From positions 186,001 through 250,000 of the forward strand of contig CAVOXT010000005.1 in the NCBI GenBank assembly GCA_963700495.1: a DNA stretch of 64,000 bases. The letters are read 5' to 3'. Origin of the DNA: JACCTU01 sp963700495. Its GTDB lineage: Bacteria; Actinomycetota; Thermoleophilia; Gaiellales; Gaiellaceae. A program made the position numbers and the translations under genes. Numbering within the stretch: the stretch's first letter is position 1; the number at the start of each line of letters is the position of its first letter. Of this stretch, positions 45,264 through 55,502 are shown in pieces. Below the pieces are notes generated by a model. The model saw nothing but the letters and a program-made list of their open reading frames with translations. It searched no databases and was not told the origin of the DNA.

Positions 45264-45834
45264 TCAGGCCGTCGATCGCCGCGGCCGCGAGCTTCATCCG
45301 CTCCTCGTGGGGCCCCGTGAGCTCGAGCCACGGAGAACCCGTCGAGCGCACGTAGTCCGCGTAGCGCTTGTGCATCTTCAGGCGCGCTTCCTCGCGCCGC
45401 AGCCCGAGCTTGTCTCGATGGAACGGCGTGTCGACGTCGCAGAGCAGATAGAGCGAGTACCGGCCCGCCCGTGCCTGCTCCTCCAGCTCCGGGCTGCGCG
45501 TCCCCATGTAGACCTCGTAGAACACGGCGGTCACGAACGTGTCGGTGTCGCTGAAGAGCACTTTGTTCGCGTAGCCGGCGAGGAACTCCTCGAACCAGTC
45601 GCGGATCTGGGCGATGTGCATGAACTCCTCGGGCGCCCATGGGCGGTGCGGATCACCGCGCCCGACGTGGTGGTACGGCGCCCCGTACTCCGGGACCCAG
45701 AGCGTGCCGTAGTGCTCGGCCAGCGCCGCCGCGAGGGTCGTCTTCCCTGTCGACTCGGCTCCCGTGATGCAGACGCGCGCGACGCTTCGGCGTCGCGCGC
45801 GGGGCGCGTCGGGCTCGGGGAGGCTGACCTCCAC
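45256..45834 (-). CDS. NadR-like P-loop kinase (AAA_28)
   Basis: 192 aa. VARVCITGAESTGKTTLAAALAEHYG is the Walker A of NadR-type ribosylnicotinamide kinases; WVPEYGA, FSDTDTFVTAVF and RAGRYSLYLLCDVDTPFHRD follow. It lacks the adenylyltransferase domain of full NadR. Substrate may be nicotinamide riboside, but other nucleosides are possible. GTG 45834 faces the divergent YbdK gene 22 bp away. Confidence 0.82.
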   Translation of the reverse strand: MEVSLPEPDAPRARRRSVARVCITGAESTGKTTLAAALAEHYGTLWVPEYGAPYHHVGRGDPHRPWAPEEFMHIAQIRDWFEEFLAGYANKVLFSDTDTFVTAVFYEVYMGTRSPELEEQARAGRYSLYLLCDVDTPFHRDKLGLRREEARLKMHKRYADYVRSTGSPWLELTGPHEERMKLAAAAIDGLIS

Positions 45835-45856
45835 GTTGAACTACTGTAGTGGCCCC

Positions 45857-47002
45857 ATGGGCGAGGAGCAGCGGCTCCCCTACGAGGAGCTCATCAGCCG
45901 TGCGCGCGAGTCGTACGAGGACGGGCGCGACTTCACCCTCGCCGTGGAGGAGGAGTTCGCGATCCTCGACCCGGCGACGCACGACCTCCGGAGCCGCTTC
46001 GAGGAGCTCCAGGCGGCCGCCCGTGGCACGCCGCTCGAGGAGCACCTCGTCGGCGAGCTGATTGCGTCCGAGGTCGAGGTCCGTACCGGCCGCTGCGAGA
46101 CGTGGGCCGAAGCGAGCGCCAAGGTCGCCGAGCGGCGCTCGCAGCTCGTCGAGCTCGCGGACTCGCTCGGGATCGTGCTCGCAGCGACGGGGACCCACCC
46201 GTGGGCGAGCTGGAAGGACCAGCGGATCATCGACACGCCGCACTACCGGCGGAACGACGAGCTCCTCCGCTACGTCGTCTGGCGCAACAACACGTTCGGC
46301 CTGCACGTGCACGTCGGGATCAAGGGCGCCGACCGCGCGGTGCGCACGTTCTCGAAGCTCCGCAACTACCTGCCCGAGCTGCTGGCGCTTTCGGCGTCGT
46401 CTCCGTTCGTGGAGGACGTCGACTCCGGTCTCCACTCGGCGCGGACGGAGATCTTCACGCGCATGTTCCCGCGCTGCGGCGTGCCGGACCCGTGCGACTC
46501 GTGGCGAGACTGGGAGGAGTACGTGCGCTTCCTTTACGAGACGCGGTCGATCACCGAGCACACCCAGATCTGGTGGAGCGTGCGGCCGCATCTTGCGTAC
46601 CCCACGGTCGAGATGAGGATCTGCGACGGGCAGCCGACGGTCGAGGAGGCCCAGTCGCTGGCCGCGTTCATCTACGCGCTGACGTGTCGCGTCGCGCGCG
46701 CGCTCGACGACAACGAGCCGCTGTCGGACCACCCGCACCGTTTGATCGAGGAGAACTTCTGGCGTGCGATCCGCTACGGGCTCTCCGGTGAGCTGATCGA
46801 CCTCGACACCGGCGAGGTCATGCCCGCCCGGGCACGGCTCGAACAGCTCGCCGACTGGGCCTCGCCGGTCGCGGACGAGCTCGGGGTGCCGCTGTCGATT
46901 CCGGCGTCTAACTCCGCCGAGCAGCAGCTCGCGCGCCTCGAGGAGGGCGCCACGCTCCGCGAGATCTACGCTGAGCAGGTGATCGAGCGTGTCCGAGCCT
47001 GA
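45857..47002 (+). CDS. YbdK-type carboxylate-amine ligase (glutamate-cysteine ligase family 2)
   Basis: 381 aa. FTLAVEEEFAILDP at the N-terminus, LIASEVEVRTGRCETW, NTFGLHVHVGIKG, and HTQIWWSVRPHLAYPTVEMRICDGQPTVEEA are the GCS2 motifs. It would join glutamate to an amine such as cysteine. TACTGT (45842-45847) lies 9 nt before ATG 45857. The end overlaps the DUF1844 gene by 14 nt. Confidence 0.92.
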   Translation: MGEEQRLPYEELISRARESYEDGRDFTLAVEEEFAILDPATHDLRSRFEELQAAARGTPLEEHLVGELIASEVEVRTGRCETWAEASAKVAERRSQLVELADSLGIVLAATGTHPWASWKDQRIIDTPHYRRNDELLRYVVWRNNTFGLHVHVGIKGADRAVRTFSKLRNYLPELLALSASSPFVEDVDSGLHSARTEIFTRMFPRCGVPDPCDSWRDWEEYVRFLYETRSITEHTQIWWSVRPHLAYPTVEMRICDGQPTVEEAQSLAAFIYALTCRVARALDDNEPLSDHPHRLIEENFWRAIRYGLSGELIDLDTGEVMPARARLEQLADWASPVADELGVPLSIPASNSAEQQLARLEEGATLREIYAEQVIERVRA

Positions 47003-47279
47003 GCTCACCCCGGAGCAGCTGATCGAGCAGATCAGGCAGATCAAGGTCTCCGACCTCATCGTCTCGACGGTCACGACACTGGGCCAACTCGCCTATGCCA
47101 AGCTCGACGAGTCGAGCCGCGACCTCGAGCAGGCGCGCCTCGCAATCGACACGGTTCAGGTGCTGCTGCCGGCCCTCGAGGGCCACGTTCCCCAGGAGCT
47201 GTTGCGCGACCTCGGGGCGATGCAGGCGAACCTCCAGCTGTCCTATGCGAGCGCGGCGTCCTCGGGCCCCGTGGGTTAG
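46989..47279 (+). CDS. DUF1844 domain protein
   Basis: 96 aa. LTPEQLIEQIRQIKVSDLIVSTVTTLGQLAYAKLD...LEQARLAIDTVQVLLPALEG matches DUF1844, a small helical family of unknown function. Start GTG 46989 within the ligase end. A 10-bp hairpin follows 32 bp downstream and may end the transcript. Confidence 0.85.
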   Translation: MSEPELTPEQLIEQIRQIKVSDLIVSTVTTLGQLAYAKLDESSRDLEQARLAIDTVQVLLPALEGHVPQELLRDLGAMQANLQLSYASAASSGPVG

Positions 47280-47311
47280 GCTCCCCGGGCCGAGCTTGTG
47301 ATAGAAACCTG

Positions 47312-47336
47312 CGCGCGCCGAGCCGATCGGCGCGCG
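47312..47336 (+). terminator. hairpin between DUF1844 and hppA
   Basis: CGCGCGCCGA-GCCGA-TCGGCGCGCG: a perfect 10-bp GC-rich stem with a 5-nt loop, followed by ACTTT. It either terminates the upstream unit or acts as a leader element of hppA, whose ATG is 29 nt further with AAGGAG at 5 nt. Confidence 0.5.
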
Positions 47337-47365
47337 ACTTTGTGAGCGCTCTTCCAAGGAGCTGA

Positions 47366-49403
47366 ATGGAGTTCTTCAACGAGCACGCCGTGAGCTTCGC
47401 GATCGTCTGCGCGTTGGTCGCGATCTCCTTTGGCATTGGGCTGACCTGGTGGCTGCTGCAGCAGCCGCCGGGGTCGGAGCGGATGCTCGAGATCGGGCGC
47501 GCGATCCAGGAGGGGGCCCAGGCCTACCTCAAGCGCCAGTACGCGACGATCGCCGTGGTCTCGATCGTGCCGTTCCTGGTCCTCGGCTTCTACAACGATC
47601 TGGGCTGGGGCACCGCCATCGGTTTCCTCATCGGGGCCGTGCTTTCCGCGTTGGCGGGCTTCATCGGCATGAACGTCGCGGTGCGCTCGAACACTCGCAC
47701 GGCCGAGGCTGCGAAGCAGGGTCTGCGCCCTGCGTTCAAGGTGGCGTTCCGCGCAGGCTCCGTCACTGGCCTGCTGGTCGTCGGGCTCGCGCTCCTGGGC
47801 GTCGCGGGCTACTACTGGGTGCTGACCGGCCCGTTCGGCAACTCTCCCGAGTCGGCGATCGACGACCTCGTCGGTCTCGCTTTCGGCGGCTCGCTCATCT
47901 CCGTCTTCGCGCGACTCGGCGGCGGCATCTACACGAAGGCCGCCGACGTCGGCGCCGACCTCGTGGGCAAGATCGAGGCCGGGATCCCGGAGGACGACCC
48001 GCGCAACCCGGCGGTGATCGCGGACAACGTCGGCGACAACGTCGGCGACTGCGCGGGCATGGCGGCCGACCTCTTCGAGACGTATGCGGTGACCGCGGTC
48101 GCCGCGATGCTCATCGGAACGCAGTTCCAGGCCGACCAGCTCTACCTCTATCCGCTCGCGCTCGGCGGGATCTCGATCCTCGCCTCGGTCGTCGGCGTCT
48201 TCTGCGCGCGGATCGGACCCGGCGGCTCGATCATGAACGCGCTCTACCTGAGCGTGCTGGTGGCGGTCGTGCTCTCCGCGATCGGCTTCATCCCCGTCAC
48301 GATGGCGTTCGACGACGGCCGCTTCTCGTTCAGCGAGCTCTACGCGTGCGGACTGACAGGCTTGGTGATCACGTTCCTGCTGGTCGCGATCACCGAGTAC
48401 TACACGGGCACGCGCTGGGGGCCCGTGAAGTCGATCTCGGGTGCGTCCCGCACCGGTCATGCGACGAACATCATCGAAGGTCTTGCGATCGGGATGCAGG
48501 CGACCGCGGCGCCGGTGATCGTGATCGCGGCGGCAGTTCTCATCACGAACCACTTCGCCGGGCTGTTCGGGATCGCGGTCGCCGTGATGGCGCAGCTCTC
48601 GATGACCGGCCTGATCGTCGCGCTCGACGCCGTACGGTCCCGTCACCGACAACGCCGGCGGGATCGCGGAGATGGCCGACCTCGACGAGTCGGTGCGCGC
48701 GATCACCGATCCCCTCGATGCGGTCGGAAACACGACGAAGGCCGTGACGAAGGGCTACGCGATCGGCTCCGCTGCGCTCGCCGCGCTCGTGCTGTTCGAC
48801 AGCTACACGACCGGCCTCACCGACGAGAACCTGAGCGTCACGTTCAACCTCTCCGACGCCTGGGTGATCGCCGGCCTCTTCATCGGTGGCCTGATGCCGT
48901 TCCTGTTCGCCTCGCTCGCGATGCAGGCGGTCGGCCAGGTCGGCGGGCTGGTCGTCGAGGAGGTGCGCCGTCAGTTCCGCGAGATCCCCGGGATCCTCGA
49001 GGGCACCGGGCGGCCCGACTACTCGCGCGCGGTCGGGATCGTCACGCAGTCGGCGATCAGGCGGATGCTCGCGCCGGCCCTGATCCCGGTCCTGTTCCCG
49101 ATCGTCGTCGGGATCATCTCGGTGAAGATGCTCGGCGGGCTGCTGATCGGGACGATCGTGACGGGCCTGTTCCTCGCGATCTCCATGACCTCGGGCGGCG
49201 GCGCCTGGGACAACGCGAAGAAGCTGATCGAGGACGGCGCCTACGGCGGCAAGGGCTCAGAGGCCCACGCCGCCGCGGTCACGGGCGACACGGTGGGCGA
49301 TCCCTACAAGGACACCGCCGGCCCCGCGATCAACCCGATGATCAAGATCACGAACGTCGTCGCGATCCTGATCATCCCCCTGCTCGTCGCGATTCACGGC
49401 TAG
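47366..49403 (+). pseudogene. hppA: proton-pumping membrane pyrophosphatase, one frameshift
   Basis: Couples PPi hydrolysis to H+ export. About 679 aa if one extra G near 48632 is removed: GLIVALDAYGPVTDNAGGIAEMADL is then restored. Catalytic motifs are intact: DVGADLVGKIEAGIPEDDPRNPAVIADNVGDNVGDCAGMAADLFE in the first part and the second acidic motif near GGAWDNAKKLIEDG in the last. GNTTKAVTKGY carries Lys where K-dependent enzymes have Ala, so it should be K-independent. Everything else is conserved; an assembly indel is the likeliest cause. Confidence 0.9.
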
Positions 49404-49434
49404 AGCGTGGGGGAAACCTGTTTCCCCCACGCTC
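49403..49434. terminator. 15-bp bidirectional hairpin after hppA
   Basis: GAGCGTGGGGGAAAC-CT-GTTTCCCCCACGCTC, a perfect 15-bp stem with a 2-nt loop beginning at the last base of the hppA stop codon. It separates hppA from the convergent DUF389 gene and would work from both sides. No T-run follows on the plus strand, so it may be a processing or Rho-linked site. Confidence 0.75.
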
Positions 49435-49490
49435 CATGATCGGCCGACTCGACGTCGCGGCACGCCAGCCGGCACACCGCCAGTCGACGA

Positions 49491-50450
49491 TCACGCCGGA
49501 GGCCACTCCTGTTCCGCCGCTCGAGCCTCGACTGGACGCGGCGTCCGGCGCGCGTACAGCGCGCGCTGCACGCGAGCGTCGTCACTCCTGCGACGACGAT
49601 CGTGATGAGGTTGATCGCCAGCTGGAGGCTCGCGCCTCGCCACTCGTCCCAGTTCGAGTAGGCGGCGGCGACGCCGATGTTCGCCGCCGCCGGGATCGTC
49701 GTGACCGAGATGAGCACGCCGCACCAGCGCGCCGGACTTCGCCGTCGACAGTGAGAGCATCCCGGCGACGCCCGCGAAGGCGGCAACGATCACCGAGTAG
49801 ACGTTCGGATCGGAGATGAACACTGTTTCCGGATGCGTCACCTCGTCCGGCGCCTCGTCCACAGCCCGCAGAAGGAGCGTGAGCGCGCAGCTTGCGGCGA
49901 TCGCGAGCGGAAAGCCGACGGCCAGGGCGGCGAGCGACCGACGCGCCAGCGCCGAAGCGACGGGTCACGAGCGCGACGCAGATGCCCGGCGAGCGGCCCG
50001 AACTCCGGCCCGACGACCATCGCTCCGATGATCAGGATGATCGAGTCGGTAAGAATCCCGACCGCCGGCGATCAGCGTCGCGAGCACCATGAACGCGAGG
50101 AACGTGAACGAGAGCTCGGTGCTCTCGGACGTTCGCGCCTGCACCTCTTCCCAGATCACAGCGTCGGCTGGGGATCCGATCGCCACGCGCTCGGCGCGCC
50201 GGGCACGGTCGGAGAGCGAGACGTCGACCTCGTCGAGCGCGATCGTGCCCTGGGACTCGACGCCCAGCCGCCGCAGCTCCTCGAGAACGACGCTCGCGTC
50301 CTCGCGGGCGACATCGGCGAGGATCAGGTCACCGGCGGGCCGGGTCGCCACCCCGCGCAGGTGGACGACGCTGTAGACGGACGGGATGCCTTCGAGCACC
50401 GCGACCACGCGATCGGCGAGCTCGCCCGGCGAGACGATCCGCAGGTGCAT
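49491..50450 (-). pseudogene. DUF389 membrane protein, multiply frameshifted
   Basis: Read across frames, the strand gives a complete DUF389 protein of about 320 aa: MHLRIVSPGELADRVV..., a soluble domain to about residue 110, then ILTDSIILIIGAMVVGPEFGPLAG, VSVTTIPAAANIGVAAAY-type helices and a C-terminal VQRALYARR tail with stop at 49491. At least five single-base shifts interrupt it (near 50062, 49995, 49945, 49720 and 49575). Most helices remain readable, so local sequence error competes with real decay. Confidence 0.65.
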
Positions 50451-50459
50451 CACGTCGGG

Positions 50460-50469
50460 ATCGTAGAGT
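50460..50469. promoter_or_regulatory. overlapping divergent -10 boxes
   Basis: TAGAGT (50464-50469) precedes GTG 50476 of the permease gene by 6 nt; on the other strand TACGAT (50465-50460) precedes ATG 50450 of the DUF389 gene by 9 nt. The two boxes share bases, so only one gene can fire at a time, and both transcripts would be leaderless. Confidence 0.5.
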
Positions 50470-50475
50470 TCGACC

Positions 50476-52383
50476 GTGCCGAGGAGGCGTCGCCAGCAGG
50501 CTGCGCTCGAGCGCGTCCTCGGGACGCCCGCGCTCTTCGCGACCGCGTACGGCAACGTCGGCTCGTCGATCTACTACGCACTTGGCGTCACGGCGAGCTA
50601 CGCGCTCGGCCTGACGCCGGTCGTGTTCCTGATCGCCGGGCTGATCTTCGCCGCGACCGCGGTCACGTATGCGGAGGGAACGGTTCGCTACCCGGAGGCC
50701 GGGGGTTCGTCCAGCTTCGCGCGCCATGCGTTCAACGAGCTCGTCAGCTTCGGTGCCGCGTGGGCGCAGATGCTCGTGTACGTCGCGACGGTCGCGATCT
50801 CCGCCTTCTTCGTGCCGCACTACCTCTCGGTGTTCTGGGAGCCGTTGCGCACGAATCCGTGGGACGTGATCGGCGGTGCGATCGTGATCGTCGCGCTCGT
50901 CGCGATCAACATCGTCGGCGTGAAGGAGGCCGCGAGCCTGAACGTCCTGCTCGCGGTGATCGACTTCGCCACGCAGGGGCTGCTCGTGACCCTCGGCTTC
51001 GTCCTCATCTTCAGCCCTGACGTGCTCCTCGACAACATCAGGCTCGGCGTCGCGCCGACCTGGACGCAGTTCTTCATCTCGATCCCGATCGCGATGCTCG
51101 CGTACACCGGGGTCGAGACCGTCTCGAACCTCGCAGAGGAGGCCCGCGATCCGGCGAAGAACGTACCGCAGGCGTACAAGCTCGTGGCCGCCGCCGTCTT
51201 CGCGATCTACCTCACGCTCCCCCTCGTCGCACTTTCGGCGCTGCCCGTGTTCAGGCAGGCAGACGGCGACTGGGTCACGTTGCTCGGCCTCCCTCCGGAG
51301 GAGGGCGGCTACACGAACGACCCGGTTCTCGGCGTCGTGAAGTACCTCGGCATCGAACAGGATGCGCTGCTGCACGGGCTCGAGGTCTACGTCGGCGTGC
51401 TCGCCGCCACGATCCTCTTCATCGCGACGAACGCCGGCGTGATCGGTGCGTCGCGGATCACGTACGCGATGTCGGGCTACCGGCAGCTGCCGCTCGTCTT
51501 CCGGCGCCTGCATCCGACGCTTCAAGACGCCGTGGCTCGCGCTCGTGGTGTTCGCGGGCGTCGCTCCGATCGTCACGATCCTGCCCGGGGACGTCACGTT
51601 CCTCGGGACGATGTACTCGTTCGGCGCCACGCTCTCGTTCACCGTCGCGCACTCGTCGATCGTCGCGCTGCGCGTGCGGCTCCGGAACGAGGAGACGCTG
51701 TTCCGCGGCAAGCCGAACCTTCACGTGGGCGGGATCGAGTGGCCGCTGTTCGCGCTGCTCGGAGCTGCTCGGGACCGGGATCGCGTTCCTCGTCATCGTC
51801 CTCCAGGATCCCGTCACGCGCTGGGCCGGGATCGGCTGGCTCATCGTCGGCTTCGTCGGCTACGTGATCTACCGCCGCTCCGTCCTTCACGAGCCGCTTG
51901 AGCGAGACCGTCCGCGCGCCGGCGATCGTGCTCGGTCCGTCGCTGACGGCCGAGTACCGGACGATCGTCGTTCCCGTCACCCGCAGCGCGGAGTCCGAAG
52001 AGGCGATCGTCGCCGCAGCACGGCTGGCAGTGGAGCGGCGCGGGACGATCGTCCTCGTTCACGTGATCGAGGTGCCGATGGACCGGCCGCTCGACGCACC
52101 GATGCCCGACGCCGAGGACGCCGCAGACGAGCTGCTCGACAGCGCGCAAGCGCTCGTCGAGGAGTACGGCGTGCGTGCGATCACGCGCCTCGCGCGAGCT
52201 CGCTCGGCCGGCCAGGCGATCGTCGAAGAGGCGCTCAGGCGGAACGCCGAGCTGATCGTGATCGGCGCGCCGCGCGGCCGGCGTCGCGCCGGCGGAGAAC
52301 TCTTCGGCAAGACCGCCGACTACGTGCTCAAGAGCAGCCCCGTGCGCGTGCTGCTCACCGCCGGGAGGAGGGAGGCCGCATGA
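50476..52383 (+). pseudogene. APC-superfamily permease fused to UspA domain, three frameshifts
   Basis: Reconstructs to a single about 635-aa protein: 12-TM APC permease (GTPALFATAYGNVGSSIYYALGV, PVVFLIAGLIFAATAVTYAEG, LAYTGVETVSNLAEEARDP) and a C-terminal UspA domain (YRTIVVPVTRSAESEEAIVAAARLA ... GAPRGRRRAGGELFGKTADYVLKSSPVRVLLT). One extra base near each of 51517, 51764 and 51899 breaks the frame. Layout resembles KimA-type potassium importers. Neighbouring TrkA genes support a role in K+ homeostasis (inference). Confidence 0.75.
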
Positions 52384-52538
52384 TCGCCGTTCTGTTCTCG
52401 GCGATCATCCTGCTGCTCGGGATCGCGATGATCGTGCGAACGCTCGCCGAGGGCGTAGGCGGCGGGATGGGACTCCTGCTCGGCGCACTCTTCGTGGTCG
52501 CCGGTGCCGGTCGGCTGCTGTTGACCTGGAGGAGCTGA
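52380..52538 (+). CDS. 52-residue membrane protein between the two permeases
   Basis: MIAVLFSAIILLLGIAMIVRTLAEGVGGG then MGLLLGALFVVAGAGRLLL: two hydrophobic helices around a Gly turn, ending TWRS. The ATG overlaps the upstream stop (ATGA), and its own stop overlaps the next permease ATG (TGATG), so it is locked into the operon. A candidate small subunit or modulator of the permeases. Confidence 0.6.
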   Translation: MIAVLFSAIILLLGIAMIVRTLAEGVGGGMGLLLGALFVVAGAGRLLLTWRS

Positions 52539-54413
52539 TGGCCAGGCGCTTCCAGGGTCTCACGCGCGTGCTCGGGGGCGGGTCGCTCGCTTCCGTGGCC
52601 TACGGCGAGATCGGCTCCTCGCTCTTCTTCGCACTCGGGATCGTCGCGCTCTACGCACTCGGGCTGACGCCGCTCGTGCTGTTGGCCGCGGGCGCGATCT
52701 TCCTCGTCGTCTCGCTGTCGTACGCCGAAGGGACGGCGGCGATCCCGGAGACCGGCGGCGCGGCGCTGTTCGTCCGCCGCGCGTTCAACGACCCGGCAGG
52801 CTTCATCACCGGCTGGGCGCTCTTTCTCGACTACCTGATCGTGATCGCGTTGGCTGCGCTCTTCGTCCCGCACTACCTCGCTACGGCGATCGGCTGGGAC
52901 GCGCTGACGCGACTCCCCGTGGGACGTGGTCGTCGGAGTCGGCGTCGTGCTCGGGCTGGCGGCGGTTCGCCTCGTGCGACGGCCGCAGCTCTACGCGATG
53001 GCCGTCGGAATCGCGGTGGTCGCAGTCCTGACGCACCTCATCCTCATCGTCCTTGGCCTGCCCCTCCTGTTCTCTCCCGATCGGATCGCGGAAGGGGTCG
53101 AGCTCGGGACGACGCCGGAGTGGGACGAGCTCGCGTTCGCGCTCCCGCTTGCGATGCTCGCGTACACCGGGCTCGAAACGGTCGCAAACCTTGCCTCGGA
53201 GACGCGCGAGCCCGGCCGGACCCTGCCGCGTAGCCTCTTCGCCGGGATCGGCGCCGTCGTCGGGGTCTCGTTCGCGGTCGCAGTCGTCGGGCTGTCGGCG
53301 TTCCCGGTCGAGAACGGGCACACGGCGCTCGGGGAGCGTTGGCGTCTCGCACCGCTCGCGGGCGTCGCCGACCGAATCGGCATGGAGCTCCCTGATTTGG
53401 CCGGGGACATCGTGCGGGTGGTCGTATCCCTCGGCGGCGTGATCGTCCTGCTCGCAGCCGTCACGACGTCGATGTCGGGAGCGGGCCGGCTCTCGTACTC
53501 GCTCGCCCGTCACGGGATGCTCCCGCACGCGTTCGAGCGGCTGAACCGGCGGACGCTGCTCTCGCCCGCGTCGATCCTGATGACCGCCGGGATCTCCGCC
53601 GCGCTCCTCGTGGGCGCGGATGTCGCCGGGCGGCCGTCGGTCATTCTCGCGAGCCTCTACAGCTTCGGCGTTCTGCTCGCGTTCACCGCTGCGCAGGTCG
53701 CGGTCGTCCGGCTCCGCGTGACCGAGCCCGATCTGCCGAGGCCGTTCCGCGCTCCGGGGATGCCGTGGGTCGGGCTGATCGGCGCCGCCGCGACCGGGTC
53801 GGTGTTCGTCATGTCGCTGCTCACGCACGAGGCAGCCAGGATCGCGGGCCCGCTCTGGCTTGCGGGAGGCGCGGTGATGTTCGTGCTCGTTCGCCGTTCG
53901 CGTCACGAGGGGCTGCTCGAGCGTGTCCGTCCCGCCGTCGCGGACCTCGTGCCGGACGAGGAGGGCGCATACAGCCGCATCCTCGTGCCCGTGAAGCTCG
54001 GTCCGATCGGCGACGAGGTGATGGCCACGGCGATTCGGCTCGCAGAGGAGCGGGGCGGTGGGATCACGGCGCTGCACGTGGTGCTGGTGCCGCTCGACCA
54101 GCCGCTCGACGCCACGTTGTTCGAGCGTGAGGAGCGCGCCGCGAGCTCCCTCGCCGAGGCGAAGATCCTCGCCGCGGAGCACGAGGTGGAGGTCGAGGAC
54201 GTCGTGGTCCGGGGCCGCTCGATCGGTGCGGCGATCGTCGAGACGGCACGGTCGAGGGACGTCGACCTGATCCTGGTGGGCTCGTCGCCGCGCTGGCGCC
54301 GCCAGTCGCGCTTCTTCAGCCCGACGGTCGAGTACGTCCTGCGCAAGGCTCCCTGTGAGGTGATGGTGATCGTGTTCCCGCAAGGCGTCCTGGAGAAGGA
54401 CGGCGCGAGCTAG
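52538..54413 (+). pseudogene. second APC permease-UspA fusion, one frameshift
   Basis: Paralogue of the preceding permease; about 624 aa once an extra C near 52910 is dropped (ALTRDSPWDVVVGVGVVLGL then continues). Permease helices include GEIGSSLFFALGIVALYALGL and LAYTGLETVANLASETREPG; the C-terminal UspA domain spans about 480-620 (YSRILVPVKLGPIGDEVMATAIRLAEERGGG ... LVGSSPRWRRQSRFFSPTVEYVLRKAPCEVMVI). It ends 10 bp before the first TrkA gene. Confidence 0.8.
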
Positions 54414-54423
54414 TCTGCTCCCC

Positions 54424-54837
54424 GTGAAAGGCATCGTCGTCGGCTGCGGCCGGGTCGGATCGTCGGTGGCGAGGCGGCTCGCAAGCGAGGGCTGGGAGAT
54501 GACCGCCGTCGACGAGACGGAGGCGGCGCTCGCACGCCTGGGCGAGGACTGGACGGGCGGCTTCGTCGTCGGGCACGGCATGGACCTCAGCGTCCTCCGC
54601 CAGGCCGGAATCGAGGACGCCGACGCCGTGGTCGTCGCGACCGACGGCGACAACACGAACATCGTCGTCGCCCAGGTCGCGAAGCTCGAGTTCGAGGTCC
54701 CGTCCGTCGTCGTCCGCCTGCTCGATCCGCACCGGGCCGACTTCTACTCGGCCCGAGGGCTCACCGTCGTCTGCCCGACGAAGACGGCGATCGACACGCT
54801 CGTCGACCACGTGCTCGCCGAGAAGGTCGAGGCGTAG
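54424..54837 (+). CDS. TrkA-N (RCK) potassium-channel regulatory protein
   Basis: 137 aa, a single Rossmann RCK-N domain: GIVVGCGRVGSSVARRLASEGWEMTAVDET, VVATDGDNTNIVVAQVAKLEF, VVVRLLDPHRADFYSARGL. No RCK-C domain. Like mycobacterial CeoB. TAGTCT lies 7 nt before GTG 54424. It abuts the next RCK gene with no spacer. Confidence 0.9.
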   Translation: MKGIVVGCGRVGSSVARRLASEGWEMTAVDETEAALARLGEDWTGGFVVGHGMDLSVLRQAGIEDADAVVVATDGDNTNIVVAQVAKLEFEVPSVVVRLLDPHRADFYSARGLTVVCPTKTAIDTLVDHVLAEKVEA

Positions 54838-55500
54838 GTGTTCGCGATCGTCGCGGGCGGCGGCAAGGTCGGAGCGAACGTGGCTCGCACGCTGCTCAAG
54901 CGCGGGCACGAGGTGACGCTGATCGAGCAGCGCCCGGACCGGTACGAGAAGCTCGAGCAGGAGTTCGAGCACCAGGTGCAACCGGGCGACGCGACGGAGC
55001 TCTTCGTGCTCGAGCGCGCGGGGATCTCGAGGCCCGCCGAGATCGTGATCGCGGTCACGGGCGACGACGAGGACAACCTCGTGATCGGACAGCTCGCGAA
55101 AGAGAAGTACGGCGTCGAGCGGGTGATCGCACGCGTGAACGACCCACGCAACCAGCCGCTGTTCGACCTGCTCGGCATCCGGCAGACGGTGTCCGCGATG
55201 CAGATGGTGCTCGGCCTGATCGAGCACGAGGTACCCGAGCACGAGCTCGTCCACCTGCTCGAACTGCGCAAGGAGAACCTCGAGATCGTCGAGGTGGAGA
55301 TCGAGAAGGGCGCGACCTGTGCGGGGAAGCGGGTCGACGAGCTGTCACTTCCGGCCGGAACTCGTCTCATCTCGGTGATGAGGGACGGAACCGCGGAGAT
55401 CGCCGTCGGTGCGACCAAGCTGGAGCCCGGGGACCAGGTGCTCGCGATCCTGGAGCCGGGCAGGGAGGACGATCTGCGCCGGCTGATGCTGAAGCATTGA
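54838..55500 (+). CDS. TrkA-N/TrkA-C potassium uptake regulatory protein
   Basis: 220 aa. RCK-N at residues 1-135 (FAIVAGGGKVGANVARTLLKRGHEVTLIEQRP, VTGDDEDNLVIGQLAKEKYGVERVIARVNDPRN) and RCK-C at about 140-215 (GKRVDELSLPAGTRLISVMRDG, LEPGDQVLAILEPG). CeoC-like. GTG 54838 begins directly after the CeoB-like stop. The two probably form a ligand-sensing ring on a membrane K+ transporter. Confidence 0.92.
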   Translation: MFAIVAGGGKVGANVARTLLKRGHEVTLIEQRPDRYEKLEQEFEHQVQPGDATELFVLERAGISRPAEIVIAVTGDDEDNLVIGQLAKEKYGVERVIARVNDPRNQPLFDLLGIRQTVSAMQMVLGLIEHEVPEHELVHLLELRKENLEIVEVEIEKGATCAGKRVDELSLPAGTRLISVMRDGTAEIAVGATKLEPGDQVLAILEPGREDDLRRLMLKH

Positions 55501-55502
55501 GG

